From: GCA-2699445 sp032127075
GTDB taxonomy: Bacteria; Actinomycetota; Actinomycetes; S36-B12; GCA-2699445
DNA: 64,000 nucleotides
Assembly (NCBI GenBank): GCA_032127075.1
Contig: JAQAZZ010000008.1
Coordinates: 1-64,000, forward strand
Direction of reading: 5' to 3'
Under the pieces are notes generated by a model that saw only the letters and a list, made by a program, of their open reading frames with translations, was not told the DNA's origin and made no database searches. The position numbers and the translations under genes are program-made. This document shows positions 46,265 to 54,607 of the stretch, piece by piece. Numbering within the stretch: the first letter of the stretch is position 1; every line of letters begins with the position of its first letter.

Positions 46265-47654
46265 TGGGATCGGCGGCCGCGGGCTCCGGCTCCTGGCCCC
46301 CGAACGTCTCCCCATGCCTCTTGCGGCGCCACAGGATGTACACGTACAAGGGGACCCCGATCATGATCAGCATGAAGAGCCAGTAGATGTCCTGCGCGCC
46401 ACCGCCGTAGAACGCGAAGATGGTGAACAGGGTTGCGATAACGGCGACGGCCAGCTTCCGGGCGAAATGGCCCACGGGAACCTTCCCCCGGTCGAGGAGC
46501 AGCCACTTCAGCTCAGCGGCGGCCGAGAAGGCATAGGACACCATCGTGGCGACCGCCGACACCAGCACCAGCTGCGCAACGGCGTCGCCCAGGCTGCCCC
46601 CGGTGTACTCCAGCAGGAGGAGGCTCGAGGCCAGCACGCCGGAGATCAAGAGCCCGAGCGAGGGCGCGTGCCTGATGTTCAGCCGGCCGAACGCCTTGGG
46701 CGCCAACCCGTCGAACTCGGCGGCCATCGGGATCTGGCCCGACAGCAGGATCAGCCCGTTCATCGCTCCCAGGCAGGACACGACGGCGACGGCGGCCACT
46801 GCCGTGCCGGCCCATTCGCCGAACATATTCTCCGCGGCCAGGCTGAACGCCGCATCGGTAGTCTGCAGGTCGGCGTTCGGCACGGCGCCGAAAACCGCGG
46901 CGGTGCTGAGCAGGTAGACCGCTGCGGCCGCCAGTGTGCCGATCAGGGTGGCCCGGGGGATGGTCTTGTCGGGTTCGTGCACGTCGCCCGCCGGGACGGT
47001 CGCGGCCTCGATGCCGATGAAGGAGAAGAGCGTGTACGCCATCACAGACGTCAGCACCTCCAACGTCGGCAGTTCCGAGGCGCTGAACTCGCCGAGGTTG
47101 GCCGCATCGAAGGCGATGAAGCCCAAGGTGCCGATGAGGGCCAGCGGCACAACCTTCAGGATCGTCAGAATCAGCGAGGTCATGCCGCCGGCGACGACGC
47201 CACGGGTGTTGATGACCGTCAGCAGTGCGATCGCCCCCACCGCCACGGCCGCGGAGATCAGCCGATTCTCAACCACTGCGGGGATCAGCACGCCCATGTA
47301 GACCACCAGCGACGATGCGATGGCGCCGATTCCCACCCATGCCCCGATCCAGTAGGTCCACGCCGACTGGAAGCCCACAAAATCGCCGAAACCGTGCCGC
47401 GCGAAAGCATAGGGTCCGCCCACATCCGGCGTGCGCCGGGCCAGCGAAGCGAACACCAGCGCCAGCATGACGCTGCCCAGGGCGGTGATGCCGAATCCGA
47501 CCAGGCTGATGGGGCCGAACTGGGCCAGGAACGTGGGCTGGGTGAAGATGCCAGCCCCCACTATGGTGCCGGTCACCAGGGCTGTGGCCGGCCATAGGGT
47601 GAGGCCCTTGGCCTGGTAGTCGGTCTCGCCGGTTTCCTGCGCGGTGGTCGACAT
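46254..47654 (-). CDS. APC family amino-acid permease
   Basis: A 466-aa transporter with about 12 membrane segments. The first segment has the APC signature GTIVGAGIF for substrate binding. The exact substrate is unknown. The ATG at 47654 follows GAGAGGCGGCGAAG. The C-terminal tail is polar (about 30 residues). It is divergent from the NUDIX-pta-ackA operon. Confidence 0.9.
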   Translation of the reverse strand: MSTTAQETGETDYQAKGLTLWPATALVTGTIVGAGIFTQPTFLAQFGPISLVGFGITALGSVMLALVFASLARRTPDVGGPYAFARHGFGDFVGFQSAWTYWIGAWVGIGAIASSLVVYMGVLIPAVVENRLISAAVAVGAIALLTVINTRGVVAGGMTSLILTILKVVPLALIGTLGFIAFDAANLGEFSASELPTLEVLTSVMAYTLFSFIGIEAATVPAGDVHEPDKTIPRATLIGTLAAAAVYLLSTAAVFGAVPNADLQTTDAAFSLAAENMFGEWAGTAVAAVAVVSCLGAMNGLILLSGQIPMAAEFDGLAPKAFGRLNIRHAPSLGLLISGVLASSLLLLEYTGGSLGDAVAQLVLVSAVATMVSYAFSAAAELKWLLLDRGKVPVGHFARKLAVAVIATLFTIFAFYGGGAQDIYWLFMLIMIGVPLYVYILWRRKRHGETFGGQEPEPAAADPISG

Positions 47655-47711
47655 CTTCGCCGCCTCTCGTGGACCATTCACTCGCTCGGGCGGGTGCCCG
47701 GGCCGGTTGCC

Positions 47712-47724
47712 CACTAACGTAGTG
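47712..47724. promoter_or_regulatory. Inverted repeat CACTA-N3-TAGTG at a divergent promoter
   Basis: CACTA-ACG-TAGTG is a perfect 5-3-5 inverted repeat in the permease/NUDIX gap. It overlaps TAACGT on the plus strand (47715-47720) and TACGTT on the minus strand (47721-47716), both TANNNT, so it may be a shared operator or simply two overlapping -10 elements. Confidence 0.35.
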
Positions 47725-47785
47725 ATCGCGTCCGCGAATCTCCCAGAAACGCCGGATGCCGTTGAAAGCCCCGAAGAGGAGTGCG

Positions 47786-48325
47786 ATGTCCGCCGATCTC
47801 ACCCAGCCCCAGGGCGGCTGGCTGACGCCGGAGGCGATCAAAGAGGCGCGCGACCAGGTGCCGCTGGTCTACCTCGACGCGATCCCCGTCCGAGTTGACG
47901 AGTCCGGTCTGATCCGCCGAGTCGGGCTGCTGCTTCGCGCGACACCCGACGGCGTGCTGACCCGGATGTTCGTGTCCGGCAGGGTTCACCGGGGGGAACG
48001 GATCCGGGACGCTTTGATGCGCCACCTGGAGAAGGACCTGGGTCCGATGGCGCTGCCTCGCATCCCCGTGGCGCCACAGCCGTTCACCGTGGCGGAGTAC
48101 TTCCCCGACCCCGGTGTCACGGGATTCCACGACCCCCGCCAGCATGCGGTCTCCTTGGCCTTCATCGTTCCCGTCTTCGGTGACTGCGAGCCGTCCCAGC
48201 AGGCGCTGGATCTGGCCTGGCTGACCCCGGCGGAAGCTGTCAGCCCCGACGTGCTGGTGGAGTTGGTCGGCGGGCGCGACCGCCTGTTGCGCATGGCGCT
48301 GGCCCACGCGGGGGTGCTGCCCTGA
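47786..48325 (+). CDS. NUDIX-fold protein with degenerate Nudix box (DUF4916-like)
   Basis: A 179-aa protein. The stretch GRVHRGERIRDALMRHLEKDLG aligns with a Nudix box, but RExxEE is replaced by RHLEKD, so metal-dependent hydrolysis is doubtful. The ATG at 47786 follows GAAGAGGAG; an ATG ten codons upstream (47756) is less likely. Its stop shares one base with the pta start, which places it in the acetate operon. Confidence 0.8.
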   Translation: MSADLTQPQGGWLTPEAIKEARDQVPLVYLDAIPVRVDESGLIRRVGLLLRATPDGVLTRMFVSGRVHRGERIRDALMRHLEKDLGPMALPRIPVAPQPFTVAEYFPDPGVTGFHDPRQHAVSLAFIVPVFGDCEPSQQALDLAWLTPAEAVSPDVLVELVGGRDRLLRMALAHAGVLP

Positions 48326-50415
48326 TGACCGCCGCGGTGTACATCGCCTCGCTGGAGCCTGAAAGCGGCAAGTCGCTGGTCAGCCTGGGTGCGATGGACG
48401 CCGCCGCCGGGCGCACCGCTCGGGTGGGCTTCTTCCGTCCGGTGATCGCCTACGGCGACAAGCAGGATCCCGTGATCGAGATGATGCGGTCCCGCTACCG
48501 GCTCGCACAGTCCTACGAGTCCTCCTACGGGGTGACAACCGCCGAGACCAGGGGGGTGGGGGAGAGCGTCGACCCGGCGCTGGTCCATCGCATCCTCGCC
48601 AAATACGAGGGCCTCGCACGGGACTGCGACCTCGTCATCATCGAGGGGACCGACTACTCGGGGGCCTCGGCTGCTTTCGAGTTCGCCCTCAACGCCGACA
48701 TCGCAGCTCACATGGGTGCTGCCACCGTGCTGGTCGTCCGGGCCCACCAGCACCGCAAGGATCAGTTGGTGGGTGCCCTGACGGCGGCTCGGACAAGCCT
48801 GGAGGAGCGGCACGAGGCCATCTTCGGGTTCGTGATCAACAGGGTGCCCCCGGAAGACATGCGGGAAGTCGCCGGGCTGGTCGAACAGGCCGATGGGACG
48901 CCGGTGTGGCTGCTGCCGGAAGAGCCGGCACTCGGTCGGCCCAATCTCGGCGAGATCGCGGCGGCGGTTTCGGCGCGCACGATCGCCGGGGGCCCGGACG
49001 GGCTGCGCCGGGAGATCGAGCACGTCATGGTCGCGGCGATGACGCTGCCCCACCTGATGGAGCGGCTGCAACCCAATTCGCTGGTCATCGCCCCGGGCGA
49101 CCGGTCAGACGTGCTGCTGCTGGCACAGGCATCGCGGTTGGGCTCCGGCCTGCCGGCCATCGCCGGGCTGTTGCTGACCGGCGGCTACGCGCCCGACGAC
49201 GTTCTGATGAAGTTCACCCGGGCGATGGGCGACGTGTCCGTGCCCACCCTGTTGACGGACCGTGACACCTATGCGACCGCTGATGCCGTTTCGCACGCGC
49301 AGGGAACCCTGGAAGGTGGCGACGAGCGGCGCATCGCTTTGGCGCTGCGGATCTTCGAGGACCACGTCGACATCGATCGGCTGACCCAGCGGTTGCGCGG
49401 CACCAGGAGCGTCCAGGTCACGCCGGTCATGTTCGAGCGGCGCCTGGTCGCCCGGGCCAGGGCCGACCGGCAGCACGTTGTCCTGCCCGAGGGAACCGAC
49501 GACCGCATCCTGGTGGCAGCCGACCGCATCATGCGGCGGGATGCCGCGGCGCTGACCGTGCTGGGGGATGTCGACGACATCGCGACACGCGCGGAACGAC
49601 TCGGGGTGGACCTGTCCGGCGTCCGCGTGGTCGATCCGGAGTCCAGCCCCGAGCGCCACCGCTACGCCGAGGAGATCCTGCGGCTGCGCGCTGCCAAGGG
49701 CATCGCGGCGGAGACGGCGTGGGAGTTGTCGGGGGATCCGTCCTGGTTCGGGACCTTGATGGTGCAGTGCGGCGACGCCGACGGAATGGTCAGTGGAGCG
49801 GCCCACACCACCGCCGACACCGTGCGGCCGGCGCTGCAGATCATCCGCACTTCACCGGGCATCTCGGTGGTGTCCAGCGTCTTCCTCATGGCGATGCCCG
49901 ACCGCGTCCACGTCTACGGCGACTGTGCCGTGCTGCCCGACCCCAACGCGGAGCAACTCGCCGACATCGCGATCTCCTCGGCGGGCACAGCCGCCGCCTT
50001 CGGGGTCGAACCGCTCGTAGCCATGCTGTCGTACTCCACGGGAGTTTCCGGGGCGGGTGCGGACGTGGAGAAGGTTGCCCGGGCCACGGAACTGGTCCGG
50101 AAACGTGCCCCCGAGCTGCCGGTTGAGGGGCCGATCCAGTTCGACGCCGCGGTGGATCCGAGGATCGCCGCCTCGAAACTGCCCGAATCGACCGTCGCCG
50201 GGCGGGCGACCGTGTTCGTCTTCCCGGATCTCAACACGGGCAACAACACCTATAAGGCGGTGCAGCGCACATCCGGGGCGCTTGCGATCGGCCCGATCCT
50301 GCAGGGCCTGCGGCTGCCGGTCAACGACCTCAGCCGCGGTGCCACTGTCGACGACATCGTCAACACCGTGGTCATCACCGCCATCCAGGCGCAGGGCATC
50401 GGGGAGAGGAACTGA
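48325..50415 (+). CDS. pta: Phosphate acetyltransferase (long form)
   Basis: Converts acetyl-CoA to acetyl phosphate. It has 696 aa in three parts: an N-terminal P-loop BioD-like domain (about 1-200, IASLEPESGKSLVSLG), a DRTGG domain (about 215-330) and the catalytic PTA domain (about 370-690, with MVSGAAHTTADTVRPALQ and YSTGVSGAGADVEKV). ackA follows after 3 nt. Confidence 0.96.
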   Translation: MTAAVYIASLEPESGKSLVSLGAMDAAAGRTARVGFFRPVIAYGDKQDPVIEMMRSRYRLAQSYESSYGVTTAETRGVGESVDPALVHRILAKYEGLARDCDLVIIEGTDYSGASAAFEFALNADIAAHMGAATVLVVRAHQHRKDQLVGALTAARTSLEERHEAIFGFVINRVPPEDMREVAGLVEQADGTPVWLLPEEPALGRPNLGEIAAAVSARTIAGGPDGLRREIEHVMVAAMTLPHLMERLQPNSLVIAPGDRSDVLLLAQASRLGSGLPAIAGLLLTGGYAPDDVLMKFTRAMGDVSVPTLLTDRDTYATADAVSHAQGTLEGGDERRIALALRIFEDHVDIDRLTQRLRGTRSVQVTPVMFERRLVARARADRQHVVLPEGTDDRILVAADRIMRRDAAALTVLGDVDDIATRAERLGVDLSGVRVVDPESSPERHRYAEEILRLRAAKGIAAETAWELSGDPSWFGTLMVQCGDADGMVSGAAHTTADTVRPALQIIRTSPGISVVSSVFLMAMPDRVHVYGDCAVLPDPNAEQLADIAISSAGTAAAFGVEPLVAMLSYSTGVSGAGADVEKVARATELVRKRAPELPVEGPIQFDAAVDPRIAASKLPESTVAGRATVFVFPDLNTGNNTYKAVQRTSGALAIGPILQGLRLPVNDLSRGATVDDIVNTVVITAIQAQGIGERN

Positions 50416-50418
50416 TCC

Positions 50419-51594
50419 ATGCCGCAGGTCCTGGTCGTCAACGCCGGCTCGTCCTCGCTGAAGTTCGCCGTCCTCGACCCGGCAACCGGCCAACGGGCCG
50501 CCGAAGGCATCGTGGAACGGATCGGGGAGCCTGATGCGACGATTCGCTTCGCTGCCGGCGACGGACCGGTGCAGCGCAGCACAGCGGAGATCTCGGACCA
50601 CATCGTTGCCTTTGCGGCTGCCCGGCAGCTGCTTGCCGACAGCGTTGCGGAGCTGCCGGAAGTGGTGGGCCACCGAGTGGTGCACGGCGGTGACCGGCTC
50701 ACGCGCCCCACGGTCATCGATGATCAGGTCGTCGAGCAGATCGTGGACTGCATCCCGCTGGCTCCCTTGCACAATCCCGCCGCGTTGAGCGGAATCGCGG
50801 CCGCTCTGCAGCAGTTTCCCGACGCCGTCCACGTGGCCGTGTTCGACACCGCCTTCCACGCCACCATTCCGGCATCGGCGCGTGAATACGCCATCGACCG
50901 AACCGTCGCCGAGGCGCACCATATCCGCCGCTACGGCTTCCACGGCACATCGCACGACTACGTAGCGCGCCGAGCCGCCGAGTTCCTCAACCGCGACCCC
51001 GCGGAGGCCAACCTCATCACTCTCCACCTGGGCAACGGGGCCAGCGCCTGCGCGGTGCGCGGCGGGCGCAGCGTGGAAACATCCATGGGAGTGACGCCGT
51101 TGGAGGGGCTGGTCATGGGGACCCGCAGCGGCGACATCGACCCGTCGGTGCCCGTCATGCTGGTGCGTGCGGGCTGGGACGCTGACGCCGTGGACGATCT
51201 GCTCAACCGCAACGGTGGCCTCAAGGGGCTGTGCGGCGCCAACGACATGCGCGAGATCCGATCAAGGGCGGACTCGGGAGACGCCGCGGCCCGGTTGGCG
51301 CGCGATGTGATGGTCCACCGGCTGCGCAAGTACCTGGGGGCCTACGCGTTCGTGCTGGGCCGGGTCGATGCGGTGGTGTTCACCGCCGGGATAGGGGAGC
51401 ACAACGATTGGGTGCGCGCCAATGTCTGTCGCGATCTCGCGGGTTTCGGGATAGAGATCGATGAATCCGCCAATACGGCCCCCGGGGATGAGCCGAGGGT
51501 CATCTCGGCGCCCGGGGCGCCGGTGGCGGTGCTGGTGATTCCCACCGACGAGGAGTCGGCCATCGCCGCGGCGGCTCAGGATCTGGTCGGCTGA
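50419..51594 (+). CDS. ackA: Acetate kinase
   Basis: Makes ATP and acetate from acetyl phosphate, 391 aa. Family motifs VVNAGSSSLKFAV at the N-terminus and HLGNGASACAVRGG near 200 are intact. ATG at 50419 is preceded by GGGGAGAGGAACTGATCC. With pta it forms the acetate overflow or acetate uptake path. Confidence 0.97.
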   Translation: MPQVLVVNAGSSSLKFAVLDPATGQRAAEGIVERIGEPDATIRFAAGDGPVQRSTAEISDHIVAFAAARQLLADSVAELPEVVGHRVVHGGDRLTRPTVIDDQVVEQIVDCIPLAPLHNPAALSGIAAALQQFPDAVHVAVFDTAFHATIPASAREYAIDRTVAEAHHIRRYGFHGTSHDYVARRAAEFLNRDPAEANLITLHLGNGASACAVRGGRSVETSMGVTPLEGLVMGTRSGDIDPSVPVMLVRAGWDADAVDDLLNRNGGLKGLCGANDMREIRSRADSGDAAARLARDVMVHRLRKYLGAYAFVLGRVDAVVFTAGIGEHNDWVRANVCRDLAGFGIEIDESANTAPGDEPRVISAPGAPVAVLVIPTDEESAIAAAAQDLVG

Positions 51595-51628
51595 GAGTTG
51601 CCGCCAGCAACGTGACGGCCCCCCCGAC

Positions 51629-51634
51629 TACTCT
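51629..51634 (+). promoter_or_regulatory. Candidate -10 (TACTCT) of the orphan regulator
   Basis: TACTCT fits TANNNT in the 85-nt gap after ackA. The mRNA would begin near 51641, right at the foot of the hairpin at 51643-51662. Confidence 0.45.
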
Positions 51635-51642
51635 GGTGGTAC

Positions 51643-51662
51643 GGCGGGAGAGGACTCCCGCC
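51643..51662 (+). other. 8-bp hairpin at the 5' end of the regulator mRNA
   Basis: GGCGGGAG, loop AGGA, CTCCCGCC: a perfect 8-bp stem with a 4-nt loop. It lies between the TACTCT element and the GGGGGAG Shine-Dalgarno. It may stabilise or regulate the regulator transcript, or end the pta-ackA transcript. Confidence 0.6.
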
Positions 51663-51679
51663 CCACGGGGGAGTGGAAG

Positions 51680-52336
51680 ATGGCTGGTGACGGCGAACGA
51701 CGAGGGACCGCGATCACGGTGGCGGTCATAGAAGACCATATTCTGGTGCGTGACGGTTTCGTCTCAGCGTTGACGGAGTCCGGATTCATTGTGGCCCATG
51801 CGGGCGCGTCCCCTGCCGAGTTGTTGCGGCGCGACATCGAAGTCGATGTTGTGCTGCTCGATTTGGACCTCGGGGCGGAGGGCGCGGCGACGCCGGAGGA
51901 CGTCAGCGCCATGAACAAGCGCGGGTGGCGCGTGCTGCTGGTCTCGGCCATGGCGCAGCAGAGCCAGGTCCGGGCGTTCCTGCGCGCCGATGTGGCGGGC
52001 TATGTCCCCAAGTGGGAGTCGCGAGACACCCTCACCAAGGCGATCCGGGATACGGCGGACGGGGCGGACATGACCTCGCGCGAGCTTGCGGGGATCATCT
52101 TCGCCGACGACGATCCCCAGCGGCCGCCGCTGTCCGAGCAGGAGCAGGTGGCGCTGCGGCTGTATGCGTCTGGCCTGAAGATGTCGTCGGTCGCCCGGCA
52201 CATGAACGTTTCCCCGCACACTGCCAAGGAGTACATCAAAAGGGTGCGGGAGAAGTACGCCGCGGCCGGCCGCGCGGCTCCCACCAAGACCGATCTGTAC
52301 CGCGAAGCAGTGCGCGATCACCTCTTGGACGAGTAG
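51680..52336 (+). CDS. LuxR-family response regulator, orphan
   Basis: A 218-aa two-domain regulator. The receiver (about 12-125) has the acidic EDH at its start, the phospho-acceptor Asp in VVLLDLDLG, and VPKW with the conserved Lys. The C-terminal LuxR HTH (about 150-210) reads LSEQEQVALRLYASGLKMSSVARHMN in outline. No histidine kinase is adjacent, so the input is unknown. ATG 51680 follows GGGGGAGTGGAAG. Confidence 0.9.
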   Translation: MAGDGERRGTAITVAVIEDHILVRDGFVSALTESGFIVAHAGASPAELLRRDIEVDVVLLDLDLGAEGAATPEDVSAMNKRGWRVLLVSAMAQQSQVRAFLRADVAGYVPKWESRDTLTKAIRDTADGADMTSRELAGIIFADDDPQRPPLSEQEQVALRLYASGLKMSSVARHMNVSPHTAKEYIKRVREKYAAAGRAAPTKTDLYREAVRDHLLDE

Positions 52337-52444
52337 CTGCGTCCGCAAATGTCAGGTGAAGAGGGGACACGGACCTGCTGATTCCGCAGCTTGTCAGCGC
52401 GCACAATCAAAGTGGATGCAGAGCTACGGGGGTGCGCTGGATCC

Positions 52445-52483
52445 GTGAAGCGGGTGTCGGGTTGTTCCCGGCGCCCGCTTCGC
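52445..52483. terminator. Strong hairpin between regulator and miaB
   Basis: AAGCGGGTGTCGGG (52448-52461), loop TTGTT, CCCGGCGCCCGCTT (52467-52480): a 14-bp stem with two G-U pairs, extendable to about 17 bp. It lies 109 nt after the regulator stop and before the miaB -10. There is no T-tract. The 52337-52444 stretch in front of it holds no gene that I can support. Confidence 0.6.
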
Positions 52484-52496
52484 CGATTGCCGCGAC

Positions 52497-52502
52497 TATC
52501 CT
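52497..52502 (+). promoter_or_regulatory. Candidate -10 (TATCCT) of miaB
   Basis: TATCCT fits TANNNT and would give a leader of about 56 nt with an AGGAAG Shine-Dalgarno before ATG 52565. Confidence 0.45.
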
Positions 52503-52564
52503 GTAAGCCCGCGTCACCCCGCATCCTGGGGGATGCCGGTGTCCACAGTCAGGAAGTCACGCCG

Positions 52565-53998
52565 ATGAACCAACCGGTCCCCAAGCCGCGAACCTACCGC
52601 GTGCGGACCCTCGGCTGTCAGATGAACGTCCACGACTCGGAGCGGATGGCGGGGCTGTTGGAAGCGGCCGGCTACCGTCCCGCACCCCCGGACGCCGACG
52701 CAGACCTTGTCCTCATCAACACGTGCGCGGTGCGAGAGAACGCCGACAACCGGCTCTACGGCAACCTGGGACACCTCGCCGCTCGCAAGCGGGACAACCC
52801 CGGCATGCGCATCGCTGTCGCAGGGTGCCTGGCGCAGAAGGACCGCGACACGATCCTTCACCGAGCGCCGTGGGTCGACGTCGTGCTGGGCACCCACAAC
52901 ATCGATGCGCTCCCGGTGCTGCTCGAAAGGGCGGAGCGGCTCGGCGAATCGCAGGCCGAATTCGCCGAGACGTTGCAGGCCTTCCCCTCGGACCTCCCGG
53001 TGCGCCGGCAGTCCGCCCACAGCGCCTGGGTGTCGATCAGCGTGGGGTGCAACAACAGCTGCACATTCTGCATTGTGCCGTCGCTGCGCGGGCGGGAGCG
53101 GGACCGCCGACCCGGGGACATCCTCGCCGAGGTCGGTGCCCTTGCCGAGCAGGGGGTGCGGGAGGTGACTCTGCTCGGTCAGAACGTGAACGCCTACGGT
53201 GTCGAGTTCGGCGACCGGCATGCGTTCGCCGATCTGCTGCGCGCGGTGGGTGGCGTGGCGGGCATCCAGCGGGTCCGCTTCACCAGTCCCCATCCCCGGG
53301 ACTTCAGCCCTGAAGTGATCGAAGCGATGGCGGAAACGGACGCGGTGATGCCACACCTGCACATGCCGCTGCAGAGCGGCTCCGACGACGTGCTGCGACG
53401 TATGCGCCGCTCGTACCGGGCGGAGAGATTCCTGGGGCTCGTGGAGTCGGTGCGTGCCGCGATCCCCGAGGCCGCGATCACGACCGACATCATCGTGGGG
53501 TTCCCGGGGGAGACCGAGGCTGATTTCGAGCAGACCTTGGCTGTGGTGGGTCGAGCGCGTTTCGCCGACGCGTTCACCTTCCAGTACTCACCGCGGCCGG
53601 GAACCCCTGCGGCGGGGTTCCCCGATCAGGTGCCGGCCGATGTCGTGGCACAGCGATACCGGCGGCTCGCCGAGGTGGTGGCGGACATCGCCTGGGACCA
53701 GAACCGGGGGTTCGAGGGCCAGGTGGTAGAAGTTATGGTCTCCGATTCGGGCGGTCGAAAAGACAGCGCGACGAAGCGTCTGACAGGCCGGGCGAGGGAC
53801 AACCGCTTGGTTCATTTCGCGCCACCGCCCATACAGGTGCAGCCTGGCGATCTGGTAGCCGCGCGGATCACGCGCGGAGCGCCCCACCACCTGCTGTCCG
53901 ATGAACCCGGGGTGTTGCTCGGTGAGGGAACGCACGACCCGTCGTGCCGCAGACCCGACAGTGCGGTGGTTCTGGGGATTCCCACACTGAGGCGATAG
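52565..53998 (+). CDS. miaB: tRNA-2-methylthio-N6-dimethylallyladenosine synthase MiaB
   Basis: Radical SAM methylthiotransferase acting on A37 of tRNAs, after MiaA. It has 477 aa. The UPF0004 domain has the three cluster cysteines (LGCQMNVHDSE, NTCAVRENA, AGCLAQK), the radical SAM motif is CNNSCTFC, and a TRAM domain ends the protein. ATG 52565 follows AGGAAGTCACGCCG. miaA lies 0.6 kb downstream with one gene in between. Confidence 0.96.
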   Translation: MNQPVPKPRTYRVRTLGCQMNVHDSERMAGLLEAAGYRPAPPDADADLVLINTCAVRENADNRLYGNLGHLAARKRDNPGMRIAVAGCLAQKDRDTILHRAPWVDVVLGTHNIDALPVLLERAERLGESQAEFAETLQAFPSDLPVRRQSAHSAWVSISVGCNNSCTFCIVPSLRGRERDRRPGDILAEVGALAEQGVREVTLLGQNVNAYGVEFGDRHAFADLLRAVGGVAGIQRVRFTSPHPRDFSPEVIEAMAETDAVMPHLHMPLQSGSDDVLRRMRRSYRAERFLGLVESVRAAIPEAAITTDIIVGFPGETEADFEQTLAVVGRARFADAFTFQYSPRPGTPAAGFPDQVPADVVAQRYRRLAEVVADIAWDQNRGFEGQVVEVMVSDSGGRKDSATKRLTGRARDNRLVHFAPPPIQVQPGDLVAARITRGAPHHLLSDEPGVLLGEGTHDPSCRRPDSAVVLGIPTLRR

Positions 53999-54041
53999 GC
54001 AACTGCTGCGCGCCCGGGAACCCCCGGCGCGCAGCAGTTGC
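53999..54041. terminator. 16-bp perfect-stem bidirectional terminator
   Basis: GCAACTGCTGCGCGCC (53999-54014) pairs exactly with GGCGCGCAGCAGTTGC (54026-54041) around an 11-nt loop. It starts on the base after the miaB stop and ends 5 nt before the convergent coiled-coil gene ends. No T-run follows, but the length and location make a shared terminator the natural reading. Confidence 0.85.
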
Positions 54042-54046
54042 TCCGC

Positions 54047-54547
54047 TCACTTGTCGCTGCTGGCGTCCTCAGCCGCAGATTGGGCCTGCTGCGCGGCGTC
54101 TGCGGCAGCGTCCGTAGCGCTTTGGGCCGCACCGCTGACCGTCTCCTTGGCGCTCTGCAGGCCGCCGACGGCCTTCCCGGTCAACTCGTCGACCTTGTCG
54201 GTGACGCTGGACAGTTTGCCCCCGGTCTTCTCATCGACGAAGTCGGTGGCCTTGTCCACTGCGTCGGACAGCCGGTCGCCGTGGGTGTCGGCGAGGTCGG
54301 AGACCATCTCCCGAGCCTGCTCAGCCATCTGCTGGGCCTGCTCTTGCAGGTGCTGGGCAGCCTCGCTGGCCTTGGCGGCCATCTCGTTGGCTCGCTCGCC
54401 GCCGCGGGTCTCGGACAGTTCGGCCATGATCTGCTTGGCCTGCTCTACCATCTGCTGGGCCTGGTCCTGCAGTGTCTGGGCGGCTTCGGTGGCCTTGGCG
54501 GCCGTCTCGTTGGCCCGGTCTTTGATGTTCTCTGAAGCGTTGCTCAT
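54047..54547 (-). CDS. Ala-rich coiled-coil protein with MT0933-like segment
   Basis: A 166-aa acidic, Ala/Gln-rich protein without Cys, Trp or signal peptide. Residues about 11-51 and 52-91 are a tandem duplication (RANETAAKATEAAQ..., RANEMAAKASEAAQ...). Residues about 91-130 (HGDRLSDAVDKATDFVDEKT) match the MT0933/Rv0909 antitoxin-type domain, though no toxin gene is adjacent. The rest resembles LEA-type helices, and a protective or structural role is a fair guess. The ATG follows a GGAGGGCC Shine-Dalgarno. Confidence 0.75.
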   Translation of the reverse strand: MSNASENIKDRANETAAKATEAAQTLQDQAQQMVEQAKQIMAELSETRGGERANEMAAKASEAAQHLQEQAQQMAEQAREMVSDLADTHGDRLSDAVDKATDFVDEKTGGKLSSVTDKVDELTGKAVGGLQSAKETVSGAAQSATDAAADAAQQAQSAAEDASSDK

Positions 54548-54607
54548 TGGGCGTTGGCCCTCCTGATCAGTGGACGTGACGTGTGCAGCCTAGGGGATCA
54601 TGAGGGG

